This document shows, in pieces, positions 27,948 through 36,474 of a stretch of DNA of 64,000 nucleotides; position 1 is the first letter of the stretch, and each line of letters starts with the position of its first letter. The notes below the pieces were generated by a model, which saw only the letters and a program-made list of their open reading frames with translations, was not told the origin of the DNA and did not search any database. A program made the translations under genes and the position numbers. The DNA comes from Pantoea sp. AS-PWVM4 (GTDB taxonomy: Bacteria; Pseudomonadota; Gammaproteobacteria; Enterobacterales; Enterobacteriaceae), in the NCBI RefSeq assembly GCF_000468095.1, contig NZ_ASZC01000021.1, positions 60,857 to 124,856 on the forward strand, in the 5' to 3' direction.

Positions 27948-28967
27948 ATGAGTGTTGGCACTTTGCCGGTACTGGACTTAGGGCTGCTGGAGTTACCCGG
28001 CGCTGCGCAGGCAGAACATCTCACTGAGTTACGCGAAACGGCACGCGATGTCGGTTTCTTTTACCTGGTGAATCACGGCGTCAATGCGCAGCTGCTGCAA
28101 AATGTGCAGAGCATCACCCGCGCTTTCTTCGCCCTGCCAGAGGCGGAAAAACAACGCGTGTCGATGATCCATTCACCCCATTTTCGCGGTTACAACCGTG
28201 CCGGGGTGGAATATACCCGTGAGCAACGTGACCAGCGTGAACAGTTTGATATCGGTGCCGAGCGTGTCGCGTTAACGCTACAACCTGGCGATCCGGCATG
28301 GAAGCGATTGCAGGGACCCAATCTGTGGCCGGACGCATTGCCGCAGTTGCGTCCGGTGATCCATGCATGGCAGCAGGAGATGACCGGTGTGGCACTGCGC
28401 CTGCTGCGTGCATTTGCCCGCTCGCTGTCTCTGCCTGCTAATGCCTTTGATGCCCTCTACGGCACCCATCCAAACGAACATGTGAAGCTGATTCGCTACC
28501 CTGGGCAGGCGGCACATGAGAGCCAGCAGGGTGTCGGGGCGCATAAGGATTCCGGCTTTCTCACCTTTTTGTTGCAGGACGAACAGCGGGGATTGCAGGT
28601 AGAGGTCACGCCGGGCAATTGGGTTGATGCGTTACCGAAACCTGGCGCTTTCGTGGTGAATATTGGCGAACTGTTGGAGCTGGCGACCAATGGCTATTTG
28701 CGTGCCACCGTGCATCGTGTGGTTTCGCCTCCGGCACGTAAAGAACGCATTTCCATCGCCTTTTTTCTTGGCGCGCAACTGGACGCACAGGTGCCGCTCT
28801 ATCAATTGCCGGCATCGCTGGCGGCCGAGGCGACGGGGCCAACCAGCGATCCGGCAAATCCACTGATTCGTGACGTTGGCTGGAATTACCTGAAAGGACG
28901 TTTGCGATCCCATCGTGACGTGGCTCTGCGTTACTACACCGATGCACTCAATACCGTTAAATCATAA
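27948..28967 (+). CDS. Isopenicillin N synthase-family Fe(II) oxygenase
   Basis: A 339-residue cytoplasmic non-heme iron dioxygenase of the plant-type 2-oxoglutarate family. The N-terminal DIOX_N domain (TLPVLDLGLLEL, DVGFFYLVNHGV) is followed by the double-stranded beta-helix. The iron ligands are visible as HKD in GVGAHKDSGFLTF near 202-204 and the distal His in RATVHRVVSPP near 258. The co-substrate-binding RxS is in KERISIAFF. It is 14 bp upstream of a MetQ-like binding-protein gene, so the two are likely one transcript. The pair suggests uptake and oxidation of an amino-acid-like or organosulfur compound, but the substrate is unknown. Confidence 0.88.
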   Translation: MSVGTLPVLDLGLLELPGAAQAEHLTELRETARDVGFFYLVNHGVNAQLLQNVQSITRAFFALPEAEKQRVSMIHSPHFRGYNRAGVEYTREQRDQREQFDIGAERVALTLQPGDPAWKRLQGPNLWPDALPQLRPVIHAWQQEMTGVALRLLRAFARSLSLPANAFDALYGTHPNEHVKLIRYPGQAAHESQQGVGAHKDSGFLTFLLQDEQRGLQVEVTPGNWVDALPKPGAFVVNIGELLELATNGYLRATVHRVVSPPARKERISIAFFLGAQLDAQVPLYQLPASLAAEATGPTSDPANPLIRDVGWNYLKGRLRSHRDVALRYYTDALNTVKS

Positions 28968-28981
28968 GAAAAGGGAAACTC

Positions 28982-29764
28982 ATGGACAAAAAAGTGATAG
29001 CAGCACTGGCTTTATTTTCTCTGGCGAGCAGTTATGCTTCCGCGGCCGCACTGCGTGTGGCTGCCGATCCGGTACCGCACAGCGAAATTCTCAATCAAAT
29101 CAAGCAAACCGATAAAAAGCTCGATTTGCAGGTGATTGAACTGAACGGCAACCTGAATGCCAACGAGCTGCTGGCGCGGGGGGATGTTGATGCTAACTAT
29201 TTCCAACATGTGCCGTACCTGCGTGACCAGGAAAAGGCGCTGGGCGAGAAGTTCGCCGTGGTGGCAACGGTCCATATCGAGCCATTGGGGATTTATTCGC
29301 ACAAAATCAAATCCTTGAAAGATGTGCCTCAGGGGGCGCAGGTAGCGGTACCCAACAACGTGACCAATTTGAGTCGTGCGTTGTATCTGTTGCAGGCTAA
29401 CGGGTTAATCAAACTAAAAAGTGGCAGTGCCGGTTCGTTGGTCACCACCGCAGATATCAGCGATAACCCGCATCAGTTGAAAATTATTGAAATCGAAGCA
29501 CCGCAACTGCCTCGCGCGCTGGATGATGCCACGCTGGCGATTATTAACGGTAACTATGCGTTGCAGGCAGGTCTGGTACCGTCAAAGGATGCGCTGGGAC
29601 TGGAGCAGGCGAAAGACAACCCGTATGCCAATGTGTTGGTTACAACACCGAAGCTGGCACACGACCCACGTATTCTGGAATTGGCGAAAGATCTTGAGTC
29701 AAAGCAAACTGCTGAATTTATTAACCAGCAGTACAAAGGTTCGGTGATCCCGGTGCACCAATAA
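28982..29764 (+). CDS. MetQ/NlpA-family solute-binding protein (orphan)
   Basis: A 260-residue periplasmic binding protein of the MetQ family, which normally delivers methionine to MetNI. It has a signal peptide (MDKKVIAALALFSLASSYAS) but no lipobox cysteine, so unlike MetQ it should be soluble. Family motifs include VAADPVPHSEIL, DANYFQHVPYL and IINGNYALQAGL. No metN or metI genes are near. It is coupled to the upstream oxygenase gene and ended by a hairpin terminator, so it probably serves a specific ligand through a shared or unlinked transporter. Confidence 0.88.
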   Translation: MDKKVIAALALFSLASSYASAAALRVAADPVPHSEILNQIKQTDKKLDLQVIELNGNLNANELLARGDVDANYFQHVPYLRDQEKALGEKFAVVATVHIEPLGIYSHKIKSLKDVPQGAQVAVPNNVTNLSRALYLLQANGLIKLKSGSAGSLVTTADISDNPHQLKIIEIEAPQLPRALDDATLAIINGNYALQAGLVPSKDALGLEQAKDNPYANVLVTTPKLAHDPRILELAKDLESKQTAEFINQQYKGSVIPVHQ

Positions 29765-29771
29765 TTCCTGC

Positions 29772-29796
29772 CACCACCCGTATCTGGCGGGTGGTG
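29772..29796 (+). terminator. Terminator of the oxygenase-metQ-like operon
   Basis: CACCACCCG and CGGGTGGTG pair perfectly over 9 bp with a 7-nt loop, 7 bp after the stop; a short pyrimidine-rich tail follows. Confidence 0.75.
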
Positions 29797-29908
29797 TTCC
29801 CCTCCATCTGTGTTATATTTCGCCGGATATTTCACGGTCTGTTTTGTTCTAATTTATTGATTTAACTTAAATCAACTGTGGTTCCTTTCTGACATCCGGG
29901 GTTTTGTG

Positions 29909-31090
29909 ATGCAACATGGCATCGTCACCTGTTGCTTGCGTCTGTTAACGGTGGCAACGGCGGTTTTTTTGCTCAGTAGCTGTGGCACGCTCTCGCAGAC
30001 ATCGGCCCCGGTCAGTGACAATATTTACCTTTCGCATGCGTCATTCGAGGATAATGTCGATGACATGGTGCGGCATTACATGCAGCAAAAGCAGGTCTCC
30101 GGCATCAGCATCGCCATTATTCATCAGCGTGGTGAACCCCAGTTTTACAGCTATGGCGTCACTGATGCTGTGCATCGTTATCCCATCACACCGGATACCT
30201 TGTTTGCCCTGGGATCGCTGAGCAAAGGGATCACCGCAGAGGTGATTATCCAGTTAGTCAATCGTGGCGAGCTGCACTGGACGGATACCCTGGCGACGTT
30301 GCTGCCCACGGCTGTGCCACTCAGCGCTGATGCCAGGCGCATAACCTTGCTACAACTGGTGACGCACACCTCGGGCCTGCCACGTCAGGACATGGATTTG
30401 TCGATGTTTATCAAATTCATGCGCTACCTCTCCAGCGGCGAGAATTTTTACGGCAATTTAGATAGCGATGAGGTGCTGAACTATCTGGCGGATTTCCGTG
30501 CACCAGGCAATCCACAGGCACAATATTCCAACCTGGGTTACGCCCTGCTTGGCTATATCCTGCAATATCACTTTCATCAGAGCATCGAAGTCCTGGCCCA
30601 ACATAATGTATTTATTCCACTGGGCATGACCAGCACCAGCTTTGCTGCCTCTCATCTACACAATTTCCCTTACCGTGCGCTGGGCCATGCTGGCGATCAG
30701 CCAAAGTTGATTCCGCGAGGTCAGCTGACGCCAGACTGGCAATTTCGTCACAACATGGTGGCTGCGGCGAGCCTGTACAGCAACGCGCGGGATCTCATCC
30801 GCTATCTCGGTGCGCATCTCAGCGCCACGCCTGATGAGGCCATTAATCAGGCTTTTGCCCAGGTCGGGCAGGGCTATCAGCAGCACGGTAATCAGTCACA
30901 AAATATTGCCTGGGTTACCGACAGCTACGGCGATCAGCGCATTACCTGGCAGGTAGGCTATATTGGCGGTTACTCCAGCTTTATCGGGTTTGATCAGGCC
31001 AACGGCAATGCCATCGTGGTGCTGCAAAACGCGTTTAACTGGAGTAATTACCTTGGCATTGCGTTATTGAGGGATTTGGTGCGGCAGTAA
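29909..31090 (+). CDS. Class C beta-lactamase-fold serine hydrolase, lipoprotein
   Basis: A 393-residue lipoprotein with a lipobox LSSC (lipidated Cys near 25). It has the serine hydrolase motifs SLSK at 103-106 (nucleophile and base) and YSN at 206-208. I do not see a clear third KTG-type motif; HxG-like positions exist near the end. Members of this family include AmpC, AmpH and esterase-like enzymes. The lipid anchor and distant sequence make a peptidoglycan or peptide hydrolase more likely than a resistance enzyme. The start is the ATG at 29909 (GTG one codon earlier), with GGGG upstream. No ampR neighbour. Confidence 0.85.
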   Translation: MQHGIVTCCLRLLTVATAVFLLSSCGTLSQTSAPVSDNIYLSHASFEDNVDDMVRHYMQQKQVSGISIAIIHQRGEPQFYSYGVTDAVHRYPITPDTLFALGSLSKGITAEVIIQLVNRGELHWTDTLATLLPTAVPLSADARRITLLQLVTHTSGLPRQDMDLSMFIKFMRYLSSGENFYGNLDSDEVLNYLADFRAPGNPQAQYSNLGYALLGYILQYHFHQSIEVLAQHNVFIPLGMTSTSFAASHLHNFPYRALGHAGDQPKLIPRGQLTPDWQFRHNMVAAASLYSNARDLIRYLGAHLSATPDEAINQAFAQVGQGYQQHGNQSQNIAWVTDSYGDQRITWQVGYIGGYSSFIGFDQANGNAIVVLQNAFNWSNYLGIALLRDLVRQ

Positions 31091-31118
31091 CACGGTTGCT
31101 TGCAATTAAGCCTTGCAG

Positions 31119-31213
31119 AATTGCGTGGCGGCTGTTGTATGCTGTCCGGCGAAATTTGACGCGCAGGACGCGGTGCAAAGCGCACCGGGGAACCTTCTGC
31201 GTGCCGCAATTGT
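31119..31213 (+). promoter_or_regulatory. Structured leader upstream of the RcnB-like gene
   Basis: Nested complementary segments fold into a branched structure. The outer arms are AATTGCG (31121) and CGCAATT (31205), a 7-bp middle stem CGCGCAG/CTGCGTG follows, and the inner hairpin is CGGTGC/GCACCG. A -10-like TATGCT at about 31138 would start transcription inside the outer arm, leaving the two inner stems in the 5' UTR. I do not recognise a known riboswitch class. Confidence 0.35.
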
Positions 31214-31256
31214 CAGTAAATTGAACATTGAATAATTAACCAGAGTGGACATCACC

Positions 31257-31703
31257 ATGCGCAGGACTCACGCCGTACTTCTTTCTGCAGGACTTTTTCT
31301 GGGCTCGTTAACCCTGACGCCCGCCGCGCTGGCCGAAGGCGAGCAAACTGATAACGTGCCACCGCCGCCGCAGGTTGAGCAAACCGCGCCAGACGCACAG
31401 GCCCAGGCACCGGTAGTGGCAACCCCGGCGCAACCGCAGGATAACGCCGCACAGCCTGTCGCACCGAACAACTACGATCTCACCACTATCGTGATTGATT
31501 ACAAAGAATATAAAGTCGGCGATGTGGTGCCGGATGAGTATCGCGGTAAATCCTACATCATTAGCGAATGGCAGCCGCGTCACCTGCCAGCACCGCAGGA
31601 AGATACCCATTGGGCATATATCAACGCTAACTACATCCTGATCACCAATGACACCGGTAAAATCGTGATGGCGAAATCCGGTGACATCTTCTTTAAAGGC
31701 TAG
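31257..31703 (+). CDS. RcnB-family periplasmic protein
   Basis: A 148-residue exported protein: signal peptide (MRRTHAVLLSAGLFLGSL, cut near ALA-EG), a disordered Pro/Gln/Ala-rich linker (about 30-70), and a C-terminal RcnB domain (YKVGDVVPDEYRGKSY, EWQPRHLPAPQED, ILITNDTGKIV). RcnB in E. coli helps hold nickel and cobalt levels together with RcnA. The RcnA-like transporter here is 12 kb away, so a link is only suggestive. Its stop codon overlaps the convergent MocR gene's stop in the sequence CTAG. Confidence 0.82.
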   Translation: MRRTHAVLLSAGLFLGSLTLTPAALAEGEQTDNVPPPPQVEQTAPDAQAQAPVVATPAQPQDNAAQPVAPNNYDLTTIVIDYKEYKVGDVVPDEYRGKSYIISEWQPRHLPAPQEDTHWAYINANYILITNDTGKIVMAKSGDIFFKG

Positions 31704-33148
31704 CGATTAATCAGGCGCGCCAACTGCGCCACCGCATTGCTGATTTGACTGGTGCTGGTATTACCGTATCCCAGCACCAGTCCTTGCTGTTTGTGCTCTC
31801 CCAGATAAAACCCTGACAGTGCGCCGGGCGCGCAACCTGACTGAATCAGTTGGTCTGCCAACGCGATATCCTGTATTGCGGGTGGGAGCTGTAATACCAA
31901 ATGCATGCCACATTCCCCACCGAGCAATGAAACCTTTTCACCCAATTGTTGGATGAGTGCGTTGCGCAATGCGGTCTGACGTTGTCGGTACAGGCGACGC
32001 ATTTTGCTCAGATGACGACTGAAATCGCCATTGCGGAGAAAAGCCGCCAGCGCCTGCTGCTCCAGGCGATTACCGCCACGCAGCACTTCATGCAGCGCCG
32101 GGCGCAGACGCGGTAACAACTGGGGCGGCAACACCATAAAACCCAGACGCAATGCAGGAAACAGGGTTTTGCTGAATGAACCCACGTAAATCACCGGGGC
32201 GTGCTGCGCCATCCCCTGCATTGCCGCGATGGGTTCGCCGCTGTAACGAAAATCACTGTCGTAGTCATCTTCAATAATCCACGCCTGATGCTCCCGCGCC
32301 GCCGCCAGTAACGCCAGACGGCGTGGCGCACTCATCACCACGCCAGTGGGATACTGATGGGTCGGTGTGGTGTAAATCAACCTTGGTGGACGTTGTTGCC
32401 AGTCTTGCGGCTGCGGTGCCAGCCCGTGAGTGTCTACAGCGACAGGCTCGATGTGCAGATCTCCCGTGCGCATCGCGGCTTTCGCCCCGCGATAGCCCGG
32501 TTCTTCCACCCAACCGATGTCACCCGGATTGCTGAGGAGCAACACACATAATGACAGCGCCTGTTGTGCGCCTTCGGTGATGACAATTTGCTCCGGGGTG
32601 CAGCGTACTCCGCGTGCCAGAGCAAGATGTTGGGCCAACGCTTCACGTAATGCACTTTCCCCAAGCGGATCGCCATAGCCCAGCAACTGGTGAGGCTGAT
32701 GTTGCATCACGCGATTAAATACGCGTCGCCACTGGGCGAGTGGAAAATGCGACAGCGCCGGCACGCCTGGCCTCAGCGCCATTTCCTGACTGAACGGACG
32801 GTGTGATGAATTTAACTGGGCCACGCGAGTTGCCAGCCGTGGCTCGCTGTCATGTCCTGCCATAGCAGCAGGGGCGGGGAGCTGTGCAACCGGCGTGACG
32901 CGGCTACCCTGGCGATCGCTCACCAGAAAACCTTCAGCCTGTAGCTGTGTCCAGACGGCGATCACCGTATTACGTGAAACCTGAAGTTCAAGTGCCAACT
33001 GGCGCGTGGCGGGCAGTCGGGTGCCTGCGGGGAGTTTGCCAGCCAGAATCGCCTGCCGGATACGCTGGAACAGCTGCTGCTGTAGCGTCAAAGGGTGATG
33101 GCTTGCCAGCGGTGCCGTTAGCAGGGTGCTGAGGTCGAAGTCGTTCAT
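31700..33148 (-). CDS. MocR/PdxR-type regulator (GntR helix-turn-helix plus aminotransferase domain)
   Basis: A 482-residue PLP-dependent regulator. The N-terminal GntR winged helix (about 15-80: LFQRIRQAILAGKLPAGTRL, LQVSRNTVIAVWTQLQAEGF) is followed by a fold-type I aminotransferase domain with the PLP lysine in YVGSFSKTLFPALRLG, plus IEDDYDSDFRYSG. MocR proteins commonly control vitamin B6 or amino-acid genes and a divergent neighbour. Here the divergent gene is a GNAT acetyltransferase 103 bp away. Start chosen at 33148, as residues before it do not match the family. Confidence 0.88.
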   Translation of the reverse strand: MNDFDLSTLLTAPLASHHPLTLQQQLFQRIRQAILAGKLPAGTRLPATRQLALELQVSRNTVIAVWTQLQAEGFLVSDRQGSRVTPVAQLPAPAAMAGHDSEPRLATRVAQLNSSHRPFSQEMALRPGVPALSHFPLAQWRRVFNRVMQHQPHQLLGYGDPLGESALREALAQHLALARGVRCTPEQIVITEGAQQALSLCVLLLSNPGDIGWVEEPGYRGAKAAMRTGDLHIEPVAVDTHGLAPQPQDWQQRPPRLIYTTPTHQYPTGVVMSAPRRLALLAAAREHQAWIIEDDYDSDFRYSGEPIAAMQGMAQHAPVIYVGSFSKTLFPALRLGFMVLPPQLLPRLRPALHEVLRGGNRLEQQALAAFLRNGDFSRHLSKMRRLYRQRQTALRNALIQQLGEKVSLLGGECGMHLVLQLPPAIQDIALADQLIQSGCAPGALSGFYLGEHKQQGLVLGYGNTSTSQISNAVAQLARLINR

Positions 33149-33251
33149 GCCGTGCTCGCGTGGATCTAACAATAAGCATGATTGTGGCGCTTTTTACAGG
33201 GCCAGCAAAGTGGCAAATTACCTCTACCCAATCCAACGACAGGGAAACACG

Positions 33252-33962
33252 ATGTCTCAGAACACCAATGCCTGGGGGCAACCCGTGGGGTTTGCATTAC
33301 CTGACTGGCAACCGCGTCCACGACCGGAATTTATCCCCTTTACCGGCGACTATTGCTTCCTCGAACCGCTCAGTGCCGAACGTCATGGTCGCGAACTCTA
33401 TGCTGCCTATGCGCTGGCGGAAGATGGCCGGGACTGGACCTATATGTTTGCGCAACCCTTCAAGGATGAAGCGGCCTATCTGGCGTATGCGCGTCAGATT
33501 GAGAATGGGCAAGACCCCATGCATTTCGCGGTGATTGATAAAGAAAGTCGGCGTGCTGTCGGAACGCTGGCGTTGATGCGCATCGAACCTACGCATGGCG
33601 TGATGGAGATTGGGCATGTGGCGTTTTCTCCGCTTTTAAAGCAAACGCGTATGGCAACCGAGGCCCATTATCTCCTGATGCGCTATGCCTTCGAACAATT
33701 TGGCTACCGCCGCTACGAGTGGAAATGTGACAGCTGCAATCAGCCATCACGTAATGCGGCACTGCGGCTGGGGTTCCAGTTGGAAGGGATTTTCCGTCAG
33801 GCCATTGTCTATAAAGGCCGCAGCCGTGATACCTGCTGGTTTTCGATTATTGATAGCGAATGGCCGCAGGTGAAACTGGGCTTTGAACGCTGGTTGTCAG
33901 CGGATAACTTCGACGCCGGGGGAAGGCAGCGCAACCGACTGGAAGCGCTGCGTCAGGGTTAA
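33252..33962 (+). CDS. GNAT family N-acetyltransferase
   Basis: A 236-residue acetyltransferase resembling the RimJ/RimL-type branch (Acetyltransf_3). It starts MSQNTNAWGQPVGFALPDW with AGGGAAA upstream. The acetyl-CoA-binding region shows MEIGHVAFSPLLKQTRMATE, and the later RRYEWKCDSCNQPSRNAALRLGF matches the C-terminal family motif. The substrate is unknown. It is divergent from the MocR regulator, its probable controller, and its TAA overlaps the stop of the convergent amber-split gene. Confidence 0.86.
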   Translation: MSQNTNAWGQPVGFALPDWQPRPRPEFIPFTGDYCFLEPLSAERHGRELYAAYALAEDGRDWTYMFAQPFKDEAAYLAYARQIENGQDPMHFAVIDKESRRAVGTLALMRIEPTHGVMEIGHVAFSPLLKQTRMATEAHYLLMRYAFEQFGYRRYEWKCDSCNQPSRNAALRLGFQLEGIFRQAIVYKGRSRDTCWFSIIDSEWPQVKLGFERWLSADNFDAGGRQRNRLEALRQG

Positions 33963-34408
33963 GTGAGAAAGATATATTTGCTGGCGGCAAGCACGATGGC
34001 ACAGGTTGCTGCCATCATGACCCGCTTCAGCCATTGCAGCTCTTTCTTCATCCCAACAATGTCGAGATTCATGCCACTGATACGGGAATCCGTGTGATCA
34101 AAACGCGCTTCAAGTTTTTCGAAGCGCTTATTAACCTGGTCGAAACGTTGATCAACGTGTTCAAAGCGCTGATTGACGTTCTTCTAAAACTGGTCGACCC
34201 GATCTTCAAGGCGGTCAACGCGTGTCTGGAGCGCTTGTTGTCCTTTTACCACCCCTTCCATCGCCTGGGATAAATCGGCTTTAGTCAGTGAATGTTCCTG
34301 CTGCATTTCGGCGAAGATCTCGACCAGCACTTCTGCCTGGCGTTCGTCCACACCTGCCTGCTGCAACGATTTGAACGCTTTATGGGTATTCATCATCGTC
34401 AGTATCAT
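33959..34408 (-). pseudogene. DUF1640-like coiled-coil membrane protein split by an in-frame TAG
   Basis: Reading from ATG 34408 (GGGAGAA upstream), a 74-codon frame ends at TAG (34184-34186). The same frame then runs on for 74 more codons to TAA at 33959-33961. The two parts clearly form one protein: an N-terminal helical domain (MNTHKAFKSLQQAGVDERQ), then heptads LQTRVDR, LEDRVDQ, F*KNVNQ, RFEHVDQ, RFDQVNK, RFEKLEA, RFDHTDS, and a C-terminal membrane anchor (VMMAATCAIVLAASKYIF). This matches the layout of DUF1640/CCDC90-type proteins. The amber codon probably replaces CAG or GAG. Without suppression the product lacks its anchor. A sequencing error is also possible. Confidence 0.8.
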
Positions 34409-34581
34409 CCCTGTTCTCCCTGAATGGTTTTCTCCTGGGGAGAAACCTATCTGGGATGTGATAGTTGCGCCATGTGACAGTATGTATTTTGCGCGCTATC
34501 TCGAAAAAAATCAATTAGGACAACGAGTAACGAGATTTTCAGGGGCAGGCCGCCTGTGCCGTGGCACAGGCGGGTGGGGGA

Positions 34582-36183
34582 TTAATTATGTGCGTATTTA
34601 CCGCTAATTTTTTTGCCGGAAGTTGGGGTTTCATCCTCTTCATCGGTGATGGCGGGCACGGACAGGCTGGCTTTTACTCCCCAAAAGTAGCAGACCAGTG
34701 AAGCAACGATGGCGAGGATCATATCCAGTGGCGCACCAATCACACCGCTGCCGCCATAGGTGCCGAGCATGGAAATCACCATTACGGCGATGTAGTAGGC
34801 CAGTAGCCACCATGCGCACTGCAAATCCTGACGGAACTGGCTGTTTTTCTTGCCAAAAATGGCATAGCCAATCCAGGCGACGATCAGGATCGGGATGAGG
34901 ATCTCATTCACTGACCAGCCACTCCAGTAGATCAGCAGAGTACTGGCAACAAAGGCCAGAGGACTGAGGATCGCGGCAATCGGTAAACGGAACGGGCGCT
35001 GCATATCTGGCAAGTGGTTACGGAACGCGCCCAGGGTAATTGGACCGGGCATATAGGTAAACACCGTTGCGGAGGTCACTGCACCAATCAAGCCACCCCA
35101 TACCTGAAACTCTGATGGCAGCGTCCAGACGATCGCCAGTAGCAGTGACAGCCACAACGCGCCACGAGGCACACCAGATTTCGCATCCACTTCACCAAAC
35201 ACCTTGAACAGATGGCCGTTGCGCGCCCACGCGAAAAGTACGCGTGCGGCCCCAGCCAGATAGATGTTACCGGTCCCGGCCGGTGAAATGACGGCGTCGA
35301 TCAAGATCAGGTTAATTAACCAGGTAAGACCAAGGCTGCGTGCCAGGTCAGCATAGGGAGACTGGAATACCTGCTTCAGACCAGCCCAGCCGTGTTGCGA
35401 CAGTAAATCTGTCGGCACTGCACCCATAAAGGCGTATTGCAGTGCCAGATAAATAACGAAACTGACGGCGATAGCGATACCAATCGCCAGCGGCACGTTG
35501 CGCTGTGGGTTTTTGGCTTCGCTGGCAAAATCCACCGCCTGACGAAAACCGAGGTAGGCAAACACGATCCCTGCGCCGGTCAGTGAACTGAACACGCCAT
35601 GAGCACCACCCGGAGGTGCCGGTGGCACCTCAAGATTTGGCGCATGGAAGTAGAGCAGCAGGGTGACAATGGTCAGCAGCGGCACGATAAATTTGAAGGT
35701 GGTGACAATGGTGTTAACGCGGCCAAAGAAACTGACGCTCCAGTAGTTAAGCAGGAAAAACACCACCAGCAGCCCAATCTGCACGGCAAAACCCAGTCCG
35801 GTCGGGCTGCCATCAGCATGTCCCAGCGCTGGCCACCAATAAATGGCGTACTGACGCACGGCTTCAACCTCCACCCCGGCCGTGCTGGTGTAGGCGAGCA
35901 GTGAACTCACGCCAATAACAAAACCGACGATATTGCCGTGTGAATAGTTGGGATAGCGCACAAAGCCGCCCGCGCGCGGCAGCGCCGATGAAAGCTCGGC
36001 ATACACCAGGCCAATCAGCAGCACGATCACTGCCCCTAATACCCACGCCCAGCCAGTATGGCTGCCCGCATAGCCGGAACTATTGAGTGCGGCATATAAC
36101 CAGCCCGACCCAATCATCGATCCAATGCCAAGTAACGACAGATCGACCAGCCCTAATTTCTGTTTTAGCCCACTTGACGCCAT
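34582..36183 (-). CDS. APC-family amino acid/polyamine permease
   Basis: A 533-residue permease with about twelve membrane segments. The first helix carries the APC motif GIGSMIGSGWL, which forms part of the substrate site. A mid-protein stretch YLGFRQAVDFASEAKNPQRNVP matches the family's loop before helix 7. The C-terminal tail is hydrophilic and acidic then basic (DEEDETPTSGKKISGKYAHN). AGGGG precedes the ATG. No catabolic gene is nearby, so the substrate is unknown; related Pantoea and Pseudomonas carriers are annotated as aspartate or general amino acid transporters. Confidence 0.88.
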   Translation of the reverse strand: MASSGLKQKLGLVDLSLLGIGSMIGSGWLYAALNSSGYAGSHTGWAWVLGAVIVLLIGLVYAELSSALPRAGGFVRYPNYSHGNIVGFVIGVSSLLAYTSTAGVEVEAVRQYAIYWWPALGHADGSPTGLGFAVQIGLLVVFFLLNYWSVSFFGRVNTIVTTFKFIVPLLTIVTLLLYFHAPNLEVPPAPPGGAHGVFSSLTGAGIVFAYLGFRQAVDFASEAKNPQRNVPLAIGIAIAVSFVIYLALQYAFMGAVPTDLLSQHGWAGLKQVFQSPYADLARSLGLTWLINLILIDAVISPAGTGNIYLAGAARVLFAWARNGHLFKVFGEVDAKSGVPRGALWLSLLLAIVWTLPSEFQVWGGLIGAVTSATVFTYMPGPITLGAFRNHLPDMQRPFRLPIAAILSPLAFVASTLLIYWSGWSVNEILIPILIVAWIGYAIFGKKNSQFRQDLQCAWWLLAYYIAVMVISMLGTYGGSGVIGAPLDMILAIVASLVCYFWGVKASLSVPAITDEEDETPTSGKKISGKYAHN

Positions 36184-36474
36184 AACATGCCCCTGTCTGA
36201 TTATTAGATGTTGTGAGAGGGGAATAAAGCATATTGCGTGCCAGTAATATTTTACGGATGTGAAGGTTTAGCGATGAAATAAATATTCTGGCATCACCTG
36301 GAGAATGGGCGGTTTAGGTAAATGCCTGACATGGAAATAGGGATTCAATATATTCGGGAACTACCTGAACCTATGGATTCGCGGTGCAGGACGCACCGCG
36401 ATGATCCGAAATATACATTATGCATGTAGTTGAAACATTATGTCATCCCTGCAACAGGAATGACATAATTCCCG
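36184..36474. other. Intergenic region between the APC permease and opgB
   Basis: About 290 bp holding two hairpins. The one at 36380-36400 has arms CGCGGTGC and GCACCGCG around AGGAC. The other is the opgB terminator at 36437-36469. The rest is AT-rich and should include the permease promoter. No open frame of interest. Confidence 0.6.
36437..36469 (-). terminator. Terminator of opgB
   Basis: Arms ATTATGTCATTCCTG and CAGGGATGACATAAT (minus-strand sense) pair with one G-T position around TTG, 5 bp after the opgB stop. GTTT follows on the minus strand. Confidence 0.75.

Noticed and set aside
29909..31090. Antibiotic resistance beta-lactamase
   Set aside because: The fold family fits, but it is a lipoprotein, has no ampR partner and shows no close similarity to AmpC; a cell-wall or peptide hydrolase is more likely.
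34034..34273. Plus-strand 79-codon frame with repeated FxALI-type segments
   Set aside because: Antisense to the heptad-repeat region of the amber-split coiled-coil gene; the periodicity comes from those heptads.
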